NCBI GenBank assembly: GCA_038373865.1
Contig: JAXGGA010002378.1
Location: forward strand, 1 to 64,000
Origin: Uloborus plumipes
Taxonomy: Eukaryota > Arthropoda > Arachnida > Araneae > Uloboridae
DNA length: 64,000 bases
Direction: 5' to 3'
The position numbers were made by a program, and so were the translations under genes. Shown here piece after piece: positions 48,012 through 60,700 of this stretch (within the stretch, counting starts at the first letter, position 1; each line of letters starts with the position of its first letter). The notes beneath the pieces are model-generated. The model did no database searches. It worked only from the letters and a program-made list of their open reading frames with translations, and was not told the origin of the DNA.

Positions 48012-48238
48012 CCCCCCCAAAAAATCTGCAGAAAATTTAAGCATATTTGGAACATGCTTTAAAACTTTGCAGAATACTTAAAGAAAACAAAAAGAAAAAA
48101 AATTGTCGATTTTCTGAAAATTTTATTGTAGACAAAATGCAGAATTTTTCTGTCTTCTAAAAATCTGCGGATATCTTTAAAAAAAAACTTCAAAAAAAAA
48201 TTTCTTTTCACATTTTCTGCAGATTATTTTTAGCTGGG
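48012..48238. mobile_element. Small MITE with CTGCAGAAAAT inverted ends
   Basis: The left end, CCCCCCAAAAAATCTGCAGA, and the minus-strand reading of the right end, CCCAGCTAAAAATAATCTGC, both continue into AGAAAAT, giving inverted repeats of about 25 bp with a gap. TCTGCAGA, TTTGCAGAA and ATGCAGAA recur inside. A clear target duplication was not found, although TA follows the right end. Non-coding. Confidence 0.6.
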
Positions 48239-50572
48239 TAAGAAAACCATTCCTCATTGTTTACAAAAGATCGATTTACAGTATTTGCGATAATGCTTAC
48301 GTTATTGTCCGGTCTTTTTGCAAAAGTTTTTATTTTTTAATGTGCTTTTGCCACCTAGCTTCTCACAAAAAAAAATAAATAAATACATAAAAATAAAAAA
48401 CGATACTCATTTAAGCATAGAATAAATCCCAGCTTTAGAAGTATATCTACCGTTTTGTTTCTCTGATTACTGCTCCGGAAAAAGCAGCGTGACATAATAT
48501 CCTTTGAGAGATTTCCTCTTCTTCCAAGTTTTGTTCCTTTCCATACTGAACAACCGTGCAGAGAAAATAACAAGACTTGTGATTACGCCAGAACAAAGTC
48601 GTTTTTCATTTATGTTGCTAGCTTTTCTGCCATTTTCGTTGGGCCGCTCTGGTTCTTTGGTCGCTATTTTCTGTAAATTTTGCATCGATTTCGTATCACG
48701 TTGAAATTTAGACAAATTTGCGGATTTGTACGTTTTACAAGGGCTTTTTATTTTGAATAATGCTTTGAGATTCCAATGAAAAGCATTGTTTTTATAAGCT
48801 GAAAGCTGATCATTATTTCAATATCGTTTACATTTAATTCTTTATCTAAAAAATTAATTTTAACTCGAATAACTGAATAATTTAAAACTGAAATACAAAA
48901 GCCCATGAGTACGTTGAGAATCTTTTATAGGTCCCAGAACGAATTCTTCACAAAAACTAAAAGCACAAAACTGAAGAGAAAAAAAAATACGTATAAAAAT
49001 TACTACTGAAGAATCGTGATTACTTAAACACTACTTACTTTCTTAGAATTTTCGGAACGTGATAGTTTGTCTATTTTAGTAAGAACTGAGATTTCTAACA
49101 ACAGAAGTGCGGAAGCCCTTATAGTCTTCAGAACTTTTTTTTAAACCTAAATAGGCCAGAATTCAGTCTAGTAAAAATTCAAACAATTGGTAAAAAGTAC
49201 AGCTATCATGCAAATTAAGTTCTGCTTCAGGTACTTAAATATCAGTTGCATTACTTTTTTTTATTCATTTGATTTTTTGGCTTCATATTCAACTAATTTT
49301 GTTTTATTACTTTAATAATCAATTCAATAACTTATATTAGCAGTTATAAGGATCCATGGAGTTATTTAATTCGGCTAAGTCATAGACACGACAAAGAAAA
49401 AAAAAAACTTATATTTCACTGTTTGTGATTAGTCTATTGGGAGAAAATATTTAATTAAATTTTGTTGTACACATAGTTTTACCATTAAAATAGTAACTTC
49501 ATCTCACAGAAAATAAACCTTTTATGGAAAAAGCTGAATAAACTCCAGATTTTATTATAGGTATAAATTTTTTTTTCTCGATTATCCCCTCCACATTTTA
49601 TTTTTTTACACCTCTTGCTTCCGTTATGTGAATTTCAACTATTAATATCCTTTCTTATTTTCTTATCATTTAAAAGCACTCTGCGCTTCGTGTCCGCGCA
49701 AGAATTAATACTTTTAAGGTATCCCCAGATAAAACTCAACGATAAAAAAAAAGAGAAAATATCCGGAAAGAAATTCCTATCTATTGATAATCTGTTTTTA
49801 AAATATTTCCACCGCCCAGCCATCAATAATAATAAACCTATTTTCATCTATCAACCTCGTTTTTGGACAATATCGTTTGCTGACTCATGTAGTTTAGGTC
49901 ACGGCCATCTTTGGCACTGGCTTTGCTACTAGTTTCTCTTCGATGCTCGTTTTCTACCTTTTTCCTTCCTTCCTTTCTCACTCCCTCCCTCCTCCCCCTC
50001 CTGCTTCTGCAGAACTGTTTCTCGGAAAAACTGGTTTGAGTAATCTTTTGGTAATGATTCGATAACACAATGCTTATCCTGAAAGCTGTTAGGCTTTAAA
50101 TGGGTCATTCAGCGACACATGAAAGCCAGCCCTCGACATTTTTTTTTTCTATCTCTCTCCGTTCCCTCGAAATCACTTAGTTTATTCAATGACATTATTA
50201 GTATTTATTTCGTTATTCTTTAGATGTATCGAATGAGGATGTTTTTAATTGTTTTCAGTATGTTGATACCACAAGAGTCCCGGTGGACTCTTATTAAATT
50301 TTTCTCAGCGAAATAAGTGGGAATTGTTTATTTTTGATCTGTTAAAATGAGGAAATTCTCATTCTTGAAGCATTTTTTTTTTTGGAAAGAATGTAGGTTA
50401 ATTGAAAATTTCATATAAGAAGGAGAACAATTACTCGTAGGATGTCATTGTGTGAGACAATACAAAAGCTGCGAACTTTGTCGTTTAAGAACAATGCCAT
50501 TAAGATGAAGGTAAATGTAAATGGGCGGCTGATATTTTCAAAAACATTTTTATCGCACTTTGCTGTTGTAAA
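48239..50572. other. Gene-free stretch
   Basis: AT-rich sequence with a pyrimidine-rich run at about 49958-50010 (TTCCTTCCTTTCTCACTCCC and similar). Frames of up to 105 codons at 48355-50068 lack similarity or splice context. Confidence 0.5.
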
Positions 50573-50844
50573 CAGGGGCGGATACAAGGGATTGGCGATG
50601 GGGACGACCGCCCCTCCCTTGAGGGGCTCTCGTCCAGTAAATTTTCAATATTGAAGCTCAAAAAACTTAATTTTAGACAAGTTATAATGATGTTGAAAGA
50701 ATGAAATTTGGGCTTTCCCTCAGAAATGTTTCGAAATTGAAGTCTGAAACATGTGATCAATATTTACAAACCAGTATACATAGTAAAAAGTAAGTAATAA
50801 AAGTCAACCGCCCCTCCCTTGAACAAGTTCTGGATCCGCCCTTG
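50573..50844. mobile_element. hAT-type MITE, CAGGGGCGGATnCAnG ends
   Basis: This 272-bp element starts CAGGGGCGGATACAAGG and ends TTCTGGATCCGCCCTTG. The flanking 8-mers GTTGTAAA (50565-50572) and GTTGCAAA (50845-50852) match at 7 of 8. Internal CCGCCCCTCCCTTGA blocks occur near both ends in the same orientation. It shares its ends with the element at 5122-5302. No transposase is present. Confidence 0.88.
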
Positions 50845-52995
50845 GTTGCAAACAGCGCTTACACCTAAAATTACAAATTCATTTACTCTCCAATGACGAA
50901 ATGTAGTGAAAAGTGCCCAAATCGAGGGGAGCACAGCACTTCAAAAACAGCATTTCAGAAAATCCTCGTAATTTTTTGACCCAAACAGTGCTCTAAAAAT
51001 ATTTACAGAGAAAAACAGAGATATTGTACGAAATATTTTAAATTAAACTGTCACTTAAAGTTGGGATGAATAAAATTCTTCTGGAAGAGGTTATATAATT
51101 TTTCACGATTTAAAAATTGTGAGGAATGAGGAAAATTATATGAACAATCATTATGAATAATCAATATATTAATTCTAATTTAAAGTAGCGTCATGAACTA
51201 TATTCTTAAAACGGCTATTTTAAATAAATTTAATACTTAATGCTTCAAAACGTATTACTATCCGAATACAAGATAAATCATTGACTTCTTCTTTTTTCGC
51301 TTAAGCTTTTTCTCCTATTAATAGAACTATATGCAACATTTGTCAAGAGAAGTGGTGACATCATAACAGGCAGAAAGCACAATTATTTCTAGATAATTCA
51401 GCTTAGGAAATGAATGGATTTCATTTTTTAAATTTTGTTCTTATCACCTCATTATTGTTGCTGTGTTATTGTTTTCATTATTATTATTATTATTATTATT
51501 ATTTCATTTCTTATTCTTTCTTCCTTAAAAAATTAACGTAATATTTCAAAATTTAAGGAATCCTTATTCATTTAATTCGCTCAAAGCTCTTTCATACAGC
51601 ATAGCGATTTGAAAAGTTTCATGAATAGAACTCAATCGAACAAATACTGTAACCGGTGTTTCACTTGATTTTTGTGCATATTTAAACGGCCATTATACTA
51701 CTTTATTAATTAATTATTATTATTAATTTTTAGCTTTCCCCCTTCAGTTTGGAGTTTCAACTAAATCATATTCTTTTGTAATGTCTAGCGTGTAGTTGAA
51801 ATTGGTAAAATTCATCAACAGTGAAGTCGCAAACATAATTCTTTTATTTTCAGTCTGGTATTAGTCTCAAAAGTATTTGTAATTAAATATAAAAGTAGGA
51901 GGAAAAAAAGGTATATGCATTTAAAATAATTCAGTTATAATGAACAGCTATTAGCACAACTGCTTCGAATGTGAAATGTCACAAATGATAATACATAATC
52001 ATTATTTATATAATTCATTTTGCGACACAATCTACTCAAGTGAAATAAATACCAAGATGAAGTTTAAATGTATTACTTATTTCCTGCGTCGAACAAAACA
52101 ATTACATAAGCTAACTACTTTTATAGTAGCGTCCGTTCTAAGTGGCAAACGTAAAATTCTTCATACATAATTAATGGAAACCATGCAGAGGAAAAAAAGA
52201 GAAAAAAATCTTGAAACACATGTAATTCGGTCGATGAATGCATTAAAAATTTTCCCAAATAACTGTCTTTTGCTTATGCATTTTTGAGTGCTGCGAATGT
52301 TGATGAAAAATAACAGTCCATTATTAACCCAAATCCATTTTGCGTTGGCATGGCAACTAGCAGCAGCTCGCTCAGGAAGAACGAACTATCCGTAACTGTA
52401 AACATGCAACTTATATAGATGTGAAGGTAGTTTAAATGGGGGGAGGGGGGGTCCAACTTTCTTTGCTTTTACGCTCCGCATTTTTCGTCACTAAACCTAA
52501 TTACGTTAAAATATGTGCTCATTAATTCTGATCATATTTTCCAGTTGCGACGCTTTTAGAAATAAAGAACTTAACCGAGTTTCTATTAGAAATAAATTAT
52601 TACTCATTGTGTTTTTATTTGTTTCGTGTGTGTTTTTTAATGCTCCTTTTTAAAAGGTACTTTGTTTGGTGAAAATGTTTGTGTATGTTGCGAAATATTT
52701 TATGCACAGTTGCGCTAGGAATTACTTTTATGATTTTGGATCGATTGAGATATTTGTTTGGGTTCCAATTTAAATATCTTTGGTGTAACAAATTCTTAAG
52801 TTATATGTGATTTAAAGAATAATTATTCACATTTACCTTTTTTTCAACTAAAATTTTAAAAGTTACAAAAATGTAAATAAATAAAATAACGAGTGCAAAG
52901 AATACCCAAACCAAAAGAGAGAAAAAAGAGGAATTAAATACTGTATTTTCAGATGCAAAATAAACAAATAAATATAATAATAATAATAAATATAA

Positions 52996-53042
<47 letters not shown>

Positions 53043-53153
53043 GCAGACGATAATATTTACTAACAGGGGCGAAGTTTTTTCCTTCAGCAATTGAACTTTT
53101 ATGAATTTCATTCGTCACTAATGATTAAAAGCAATGGATTATGTAACTCACTA
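50845..53153. other. Gene-free stretch with AAT/ATT microsatellites
   Basis: (ATT)n at about 51477-51502 and a longer (AAT)n run at about 52976-53040. A GTTGGCATGGCAAC palindrome (52344-52357) is a one-mismatch X-box. The poly-isoleucine and poly-leucine frames at 52801-53118 are readings of the AAT run. Confidence 0.6.
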
Positions 53154-53537
53154 CCCTAGCAGCATCATCTCATCGGCCATTCATCGAAACCCGATGAAAT
53201 TCTCATCGGCCGATGATCCAATATGTCTCATCGGCCGAGCAGAATCCGAGCAGCAAAATCCGATGAGATTTGGAGCAATTTACGAGCAGAACAGTCCCGT
53301 GCCGAGGAATTTCATCGGGAAACTTGATCGGAAGGATATCGTTTTCCGATGGAATAGAGCTCATCTTATTTTCATCGGGAAAGTTGATCGGAAGGATATC
53401 GATTTCCGATGAAAAGTAGCTCATCGAGAACCGTGCTCGGATACTGATCGGAACGATGTCATCGTGCGTTACAGGATCAGTTTACGAGGAGTTTGTTGAT
53501 CGGTCGAGCAAAATCCGATGAGTTGATGCTACTTGGG
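53154..53537. mobile_element. TA-flanked inverted-repeat element packed with CATCGG/CCGATG
   Basis: This 384-bp element is bounded by TA (53152-53153 and 53538-53539). The ends are CCCTAGCAGCATCATCTCAT and, on the other strand, CCCAAGTAGCATCAACTCAT, each followed by CGG. The interior has many TCATCGG and CCGATGA boxes in both orientations. It also has a 60-bp tandem unit, TTCATCGGGAAAsTTGATCG then GAAGGATATCG, at 53311, 53371 and in decayed form at about 53431. Base composition is clearly GC-richer than its surroundings. No transposase is present, and the 92- and 73-codon frames only read the repeats. TA target duplication suggests a Tc1/mariner-like or other TA-specific mobiliser. Confidence 0.8.
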
Positions 53538-54187
53538 TATCGTCCTACCACAAAGCGAATAAAAAGAACAAAAGCCAGCCACGGTTTTACGAAAGAGATA
53601 GAAAACTTCAATTACTTAAAAGAAGGGAAAAAAACAGAAATATAGATTTATAATTATTATTATTTTTAGAGTCTGCAATTTAGTGCATAATCTGGACTTT
53701 AAATATTGTGCGGATATAAATCTCCATCCATTCCAGAACCTCTCAATCTGTTCCTGCTTTTCAGTATGTGATCTCTTCGCCAAGCGTTAGTCAAATCCGA
53801 ACTGCGATTCGACGAGTCGCGTCAAAACTCGGTCCCAGTAATTAGCATACGCATAACTGTATTTCAAACATAATGAGAGCTGCGATAACTCCATACAACG
53901 GCAAAGGTTATGCATGTCAATTTAAAGCCATTCCGCTGCTTCCGTCACCAAGAGACTTCTAGCTAGAAATTACATTAGCCGGTGCTTAAATGCTAAACTC
54001 AAATAACAGATGCGGATTGGAACTGCCGAACGTATAATTTTCTGGAAAAGGAATCGATCAATTTTGAGAGCTAGTTGTCGAGACCGTTGGTCTGTTGAAG
54101 AAAAAGCATTTTCATGAGTTCAAAGTGAGCATTAGTTCATTATTGGGATTAATCAGGTACTGCAATACATTAACAAGGGATACTTAA
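53538..54187. other. GC-richer ORF-free patch
   Basis: About 53690-54110 is richer in GC and in non-repetitive words (for example CGATTCGACGAGTCGCGTC and CAACGGCAAAGGTTATGCAT) than the neighbouring intron. It has no long frame and no transposon ends. It may be a conserved regulatory element. Confidence 0.4.
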
Positions 54188-54704
54188 CCCATTAATGCCT
54201 GACACTTTTTCCTCAAAGATATTTTGTATATCGGTTACTAATAGTGTTTAATGGACAGGGAAAATAATTTAAAAAATACCATGTAAAAAATAATTTTTTG
54301 ATTAAAAAAAGAAAAATCGTCTCTAAAAAGAGACGCTAGGTTCCAGAGGGTACATACTTTTTTCACTAAATTTTTTTTTTCTGCCTACGATATAATATTT
54401 AAAAAGACATTTTATAAGAAGAAATAAAAGCAGCAATTAACATAGACTGGGAAGCTGGGAATAATTTTAAAAACTTTGCTTTTTGTTCTTGAAATTGTGA
54501 ACGATGTCATTCTTGATAAAGATCATAATAAAACGGCTACAGAACACAGTTTATAATGGTTATGTGCTGCAATCTGTTAATAATGAATTGAAACAATACT
54601 AAAGTAATAATTGCACACTATTATTTCGTTGAAATGCTCTTTTTTGGAAAATTCAGACACACTTTTTGGACTGTCCATATAAATGGACGCTAGGCATTAA
54701 TAGG
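54188..54704 (+). mobile_element. piggyBac-like MITE, copy A
   Basis: This 517-bp element lies between TTAA sites (54184-54187 and 54705-54708). The ends are CCCATTAATGCCTGACA and CGCTAGGCATTAATAGG. The interior contains AGAGACGCTAGGTTCCAG, CTGCCTACGATATAATATTT and GGAAGCTGGGAATAA. All of these have counterparts in the copy at 62667-63178 on the opposite strand. No transposase frame. Confidence 0.9.
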
Positions 54705-54708
54705 TTAA

Positions 54709-57700
54709 AATTAATTTTTAGGAATCACAATCCACCATTCTGTGCATTGTCATATTTTAATTCATTAAAGGACACATAATTGAATCATTCCACGAAAAAG
54801 CAACCATCTTTTCTCGCATATGATACGCTTAATAAAAGTTAGGGATTTTAACGGGTAATGAACGAAATTTTGTTCATTAAGAAATCACAAACTGGAGTGG
54901 GATTTATTGGGCAAAAAACTTAATTCATTACCTTTTAAACTTGCTACTTTTTAATGAAATATATGAGTGTCACGTGCGAGACAAGAAGGCGGCGTTTTCG
55001 TGAGATGGCCCAATTATTAAGTAAAACAAATGGAAGCAAAGTTTTGCAGACGATGAATAAAAAATGAATACTTATAATATTTTTATTTAATTTGTTAGAA
55101 AATAAAATTACTTTTAACCAGCAGACGATATTTTCCATACTATTTTGATAGACTGCTGCAACGTAAACTCTCTTAAAAGGGGGGTAGTTTTGACTAATGC
55201 ATTCAATAAAAATTTTTAACGATAATATGTACTTTTTTATTTTAGACCGGCATTTAAAATCATTTCTTAGACTAAAAATGAAGTTTTAAAACTATACACG
55301 TAGTTCTAAGAGGGGGAAATTATTAGCTTTAAAGATGCTACCAAGCATGACTACTGACGGCAAGGAAATGCGATGCAGCAAAAATACGCCACTTGCGAAG
55401 TAATTAACATGAATTATAAATTCATAGCAGAATGCCTGTTAAATGATGTCTTTAACGGAAAAGTACGTTCATAGATTAAATTTTATGCGACTAAAAGTCA
55501 TGACTCGCTTCATACTTTTAGATAAAATTTAAAATGAATATAAATTTGAGTTATTTCGCATATTCTACGAAATATGTTTTCGACTAGTGCGCTAGATGAA
55601 GACTTTGTTTAAATGTTAACCGGAAAAATTAAAATACACAAAAAGCATAAAATTGAAATAAATTAATGATCAGTTTATTTATTTAGTCATCAATAATTTT
55701 TATTTATTCAGTTATTATTTTATTTATTTATCTAATTCCTTTACTTAATTTTATTTGTTTATATTATTATTTATTTATTTTTGCTTTCGTGAACTTGTCC
55801 AGAAACAGTGTGCCCCCATTTATCACAAAACGTATTAAGATCTCAAAGTAGTAACTACAATAATTTTCATTTTTATAGAGTGGCGCTGACATTTTTTCCT
55901 TCAAAAATTTTTCTTTGTGTTCACGACGTTACGAAAAGAATAAAAAAGAAAAAAAAGTAGCTCTTGAAAGCCGGCATTGTTTCATGTCTCAGAGGGTATT
56001 GTTGTGTGGATTAAACCTTCTTTTGGGTCGAGTTGCAGTAATCTTGATATTTGAATGCTGTGAAAAGAACAGTGTGACCAAAGGAACATCTGAAGGAATT
56101 ATCATAACGTGGAACTTGTTAAATTGTCGAAAACATTTCTATTCCTGCATCTCTATTTCTGCTCCTTAAGCTTAATTCCAGTGGAACCATTATTATTTTT
56201 ACTGAGCAAATAAATTTATTTTGAGGAGAATTTTAGTTTTTGTAGAGTTAGTTTTATTATTTTGTGGATCATTTTTAATTTTAGTAGAACTTTTGGCTTT
56301 ATTTTGTTCAAAACAAATAAACATTATAAATTTTATATTTCAGCAATTTTGATTTTAGCAAAGTTGACCAACAAATAAACACTTTGTTTTGACTAAACTG
56401 GCGAAAAATTTTGAAAACTCGCCAAGCGTTCAATGTTACGATTATTCCACTCCTAACACATCTTTAAAATATATTTTTCTCATTGTTACCGTTCATCAGG
56501 GCATTTTTTCCTCACTAATCCACTGATTTGCCTAGGTATTTTCACTTTCTTTTAAATTTTTATTACTTCTTCAATCCAGAAGTGGCTGCATTGAAAACCA
56601 GTTTAAGAACAGGTTTCATTGCTTTTTTAGGCATGAAAATCAGCCAAATTAGTTTTGCTTGTGCGTAAGTGTTAAATGCTAATGTTTTTTTCTAATTTTA
56701 ATCGGATCAAAAATAAAAGAACAATGAGCGGAAGCGAGTTGCTTTATCCAGAATATTATTCTGATTTTAGAACATATAGTGAATCTGAAATGTTTGAACA
56801 GTTGTAAAAATTTATCCCCGGATAACTCTAGTGATGACGAAATTGGAAAATTACCCCCCCCCCCCCCCATGCATGTTCCTTTCTGAAATACCTATATCCT
56901 TGTAAAGAGTTCTTTCCAGTTCTGTTTCTTATTTAGAAAAAAACCACATTTAAGTAAAAATGTATCATTTCTACCGTAATTAAAAACGGTCATTAATTAA
57001 TTAGTGCAATATTTGAATTAAATTTGCCTGTTTATCTTTATTCATAAAATTTATACGAAAACAAAATTATTTACAAAAGGTATGTTTACATTTGGTTATG
57101 ATATTGGGATAAAAAAGATGACACTGATAATGATTAAACATTTTTTCAAACTTGCATTAAAAATTGTGTCTTACTGCTAAATGAGGTTCTTTTTCCTCTT
57201 TTTATTTTGAAGTATAGATTTAAATAGTTTGTTATTTCCTTTATGTGGCAGGAGAGTCTTCAAAACATTTCTTAAGCAAATTTTGATGAAAGTGAATTTT
57301 CAAAAACCAATTTTCAAGCGGCATGTTTTCTGGTGCCTCCAGTATTTCTCGCAACTGATAATCCTTAAATAAAATAGAGAATATTAAATAATTTATTTTT
57401 CCCATTCGCCATTTTTTTTATTTATTAATTTTTTTTTTTTTTTTTGTGAAGATTTCCGGAAAGTTCCTGCTTTGGGCAAAACCGAATTTAACACGAGTGT
57501 AAATAGTACAAGGATGTGTCTATAATATAATAAATAATTCAAATGCATTTATGCCCATAACTTGAAACAGGTCGTGACGAAGGGTTAAAAAAAAAAGTGT
57601 GTATGATTCCACAACTGAAAGAGATGACGAAAGTTACTCAAATATTTAAGGAGAACTAATTCATTTTCCTTTTCTTTATCATCGCCATTTTGCTGACAAC

Positions 57701-60700
57701 TTCCGGTGAGTTCTTGCTTCCGGCAAAACCAAATTAAACATAATTGTAAATAGCACGGGGATCTGTTCAATGTAATATAACAAATAATTCAAATGCATTT
57801 ATACCTGTAACTTGGAATAGGTTGTATAATGAAGGGTTGTAAAAAAAAAGTGGTTTCATGAACGAAAGTGCTGACGTAAATTACTCTAATATTTATGAAA
57901 GCACAATATTTTATTAATTCCTGCATTCGGAGTGATGCCACCCAGCACAGACAAATCCCTAATCGTATTAATGAAGGGAATAAACGACTTGATTCTCAAA
58001 TGAATATTTTGTATTTCGCGATTTAGACTGGCATCGTGAACGAGGCAGGTAAATAGATTATTAAGGCAGCATTGTAATTGAATGCATCCAGGGTTTCCGC
58101 GCTTTTGCCGGAGAGCGCGCCATTGAATATTCATGAGATATTTTCGAGCATATTTACTCGGAGTGAATTTCGCCGCAGAAATGGAAGATGATTTGCCCGT
58201 TCTATTTGAACAACTGTCCCTGCGAATTCTTTGAATAATCGCTTCGCCAAATGCTGGCTGGAAAACAAAAACCGCGGTTTTCCCCCTCTAGCTCGAATCC
58301 GAATTATTTCGTCTTAAATACCACTGGATTAGGACTTATTCGTAATTCTGGTAACGCGTTTTATTGTGCTCGAATGACAAGCTTGTTTATTTTTCTTCAC
58401 GCATTGAATTCAGAGAAGTGTATCCGTTTGTATTATTGAGGACGCAAAGATACGTGACGCTGAGGATAACTGCTCCGGCTGACCTTGGAGTTATTTAACT
58501 CCTCCCAACCTGTTCAATTTGGCTCCAAGCCAAAATGCAGATAATCTAATTTTAATAACTTGATAGAATAAATGACTGCACAGAACTTCGTCATGAATTC
58601 CCACTTTCATTTGCTTTTATTGTTGCACCATTATTCATTTGTTGTGAAATCACAAATTAATCTTGAATTGAACGAGACTTTTCAATGTTCTTTAAGCATT
58701 ATGTTTGTAATTTAGAGCTGAGGATTTGAATGCGGGGAAAAATAATCGAATTGTCAATGAAACTTTTTTTCCCTCTTAATTATATTTTAAAGTACTTCTA
58801 TAAATCAGATAATTTTCAAAGCATCCAGTTGTGTTCAACATTATTTCATTTACAATGTTCTCTCAATTGGTTCAGGTGCGAAATATTGTAAAACTATGTG
58901 CTTATTGTTCTGTGTTAAATACACGTTTGTGCAATTTTTATTCCTAGAATTGTCAACTTTTTAAGGATGAAGGTTTAAAATTGAAACTTTTAAATCCTCG
59001 AGGAAATTTATAAGCAAAAAAGAAAAAGGGAGAAAAGGAAGAAAATGAAACTTGTATTGTATTAAAATATTAAAATTTAAGTTATTGAGACGTAATGTTA
59101 AAACCTATTTCCGAATTAATTTGATTCGTTGTATGTCTTTTTCCGGTCGGCAAATACTGTTACTTGTAACATAACCTTGTATTCCTGCATATCCGCAATT
59201 ATTTGTTCTTTATCTTTTTCGTCAGTTTCTGAAAAAGTAAAATAAATTAAAAAAAAAAGGCATGAATAAGATTTATTTATTTATTTATTTTTGAAGAAAC
59301 TTTTTTTCCTAACTATTTTTATTCGCATTGTTAGTAAATAAAACGCTGTGTTCGAAGATTATGCCATTAAGTTTACTCGTATTAAGACTTACTTTTATAC
59401 AGTAAACTTTAAACAGCCGTTTTCAAAATTCCTGATGAATTACCTTTCCAAATGCCACTGATTTCCATGATTACAGCTAAAAAACAATCATCAATAAATC
59501 TGAAAATACAAAATAAAACCTTTGTTTCCCGATTGAAGTTTAACTAAGATTCCACAAGCTCTATCGAACCGGTAATTTAACTCGAAAGAAATTCGGTGAA
59601 AGTTACGACGAAGTAAAACAATTATTTAATATAAGTTGATGATGGATTCAACGATACAACAAAGATGAAAGCGCCAAGAAAAAAAGAAAAACCAACACAT
59701 TCTGACAATAAATAATAATAAAACTCCTTCTCCTCCGAAAAAAGGAAATATTTATTAGTACCACTATACAATGCGGTGAAACACCCAAGACTAAAGCCAT
59801 TTTCTTTTTCGAAGCACAATGAGCGAACTCGAAAGATCACATTTCATCCTGATAGATGGCGTGAGTGAAGGGAGGGGGGGGGGGATATGAACAAAGAAAG
59901 AATCCGAAAGACTATCCCAAGAAATCAATCGACGATACGTTTTCTGCTTATTAATACTGGACAAAGAAATAGAACATTTTATATGAAACGGTACCAACTC
60001 CAGCTGGTTGGGAAATAGGTTAGAATTTCTTTATAAATCAATGCAGGTGACAAGTAATGATTTCGACGATAAGCAGGAAATTCGGATTAGATGGCACTGT
60101 ATTTTGATACTGATACAAAGATCGCAGAAAATAATTTTATTTTTTGATTAAAAAAATGAATCTATCTTTTTTGTAGTTTACGATACAATCAACAACCTGG
60201 TCTATTGCTTTCCATAGCAACAAACTGAAGCATAGTTTCAAAAGTCGTTGCAATGAATTTACAGTGTAGTTTTATGCAAATTAGATTTAAAAAAATCTAT
60301 TTTAATGTACCAAAGTAAAAATAAATATTTTGAATAAAATGGAATTAAATAAATAAAATAAGTAAATAAATTTGATTTTATTTTGTTTGTGAATAAACAA
60401 CACACAAGCGGAAAAAAAAGTAAAAATTAAATTAAAAAATAGAAGTGTTTCTGACAAATTGGTATCTCAAAAAAAAAAAAAAAAAAATAATAATAATAAT
60501 AATAATAATTGATTTTACTCGGATTTTTGCTTTATTTTTTGGTTTACTTATTTATTTTTTAACTTTATTTTTAAAACATTCCTTTTTTTTTCAAATGTAG
60601 ATAATTTACTATGTATTGCGAAGCATTAAAAAATATGTATAGTTTCAATTAAACACGAAGCATCCTTCAGCTATCATTCGTTTTCCTTTCCTCTTGTTCT

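Noticed and set aside
52801..53118. Minus-strand frames with poly-isoleucine or poly-leucine membrane-like segments
   Set aside because: They read through the (AAT)n microsatellite.
53134..53424. Frames of 92 and 73 codons on both strands
   Set aside because: They arise from the CATCGG/CCGATG repeats of the inverted-repeat element and contain no domain.
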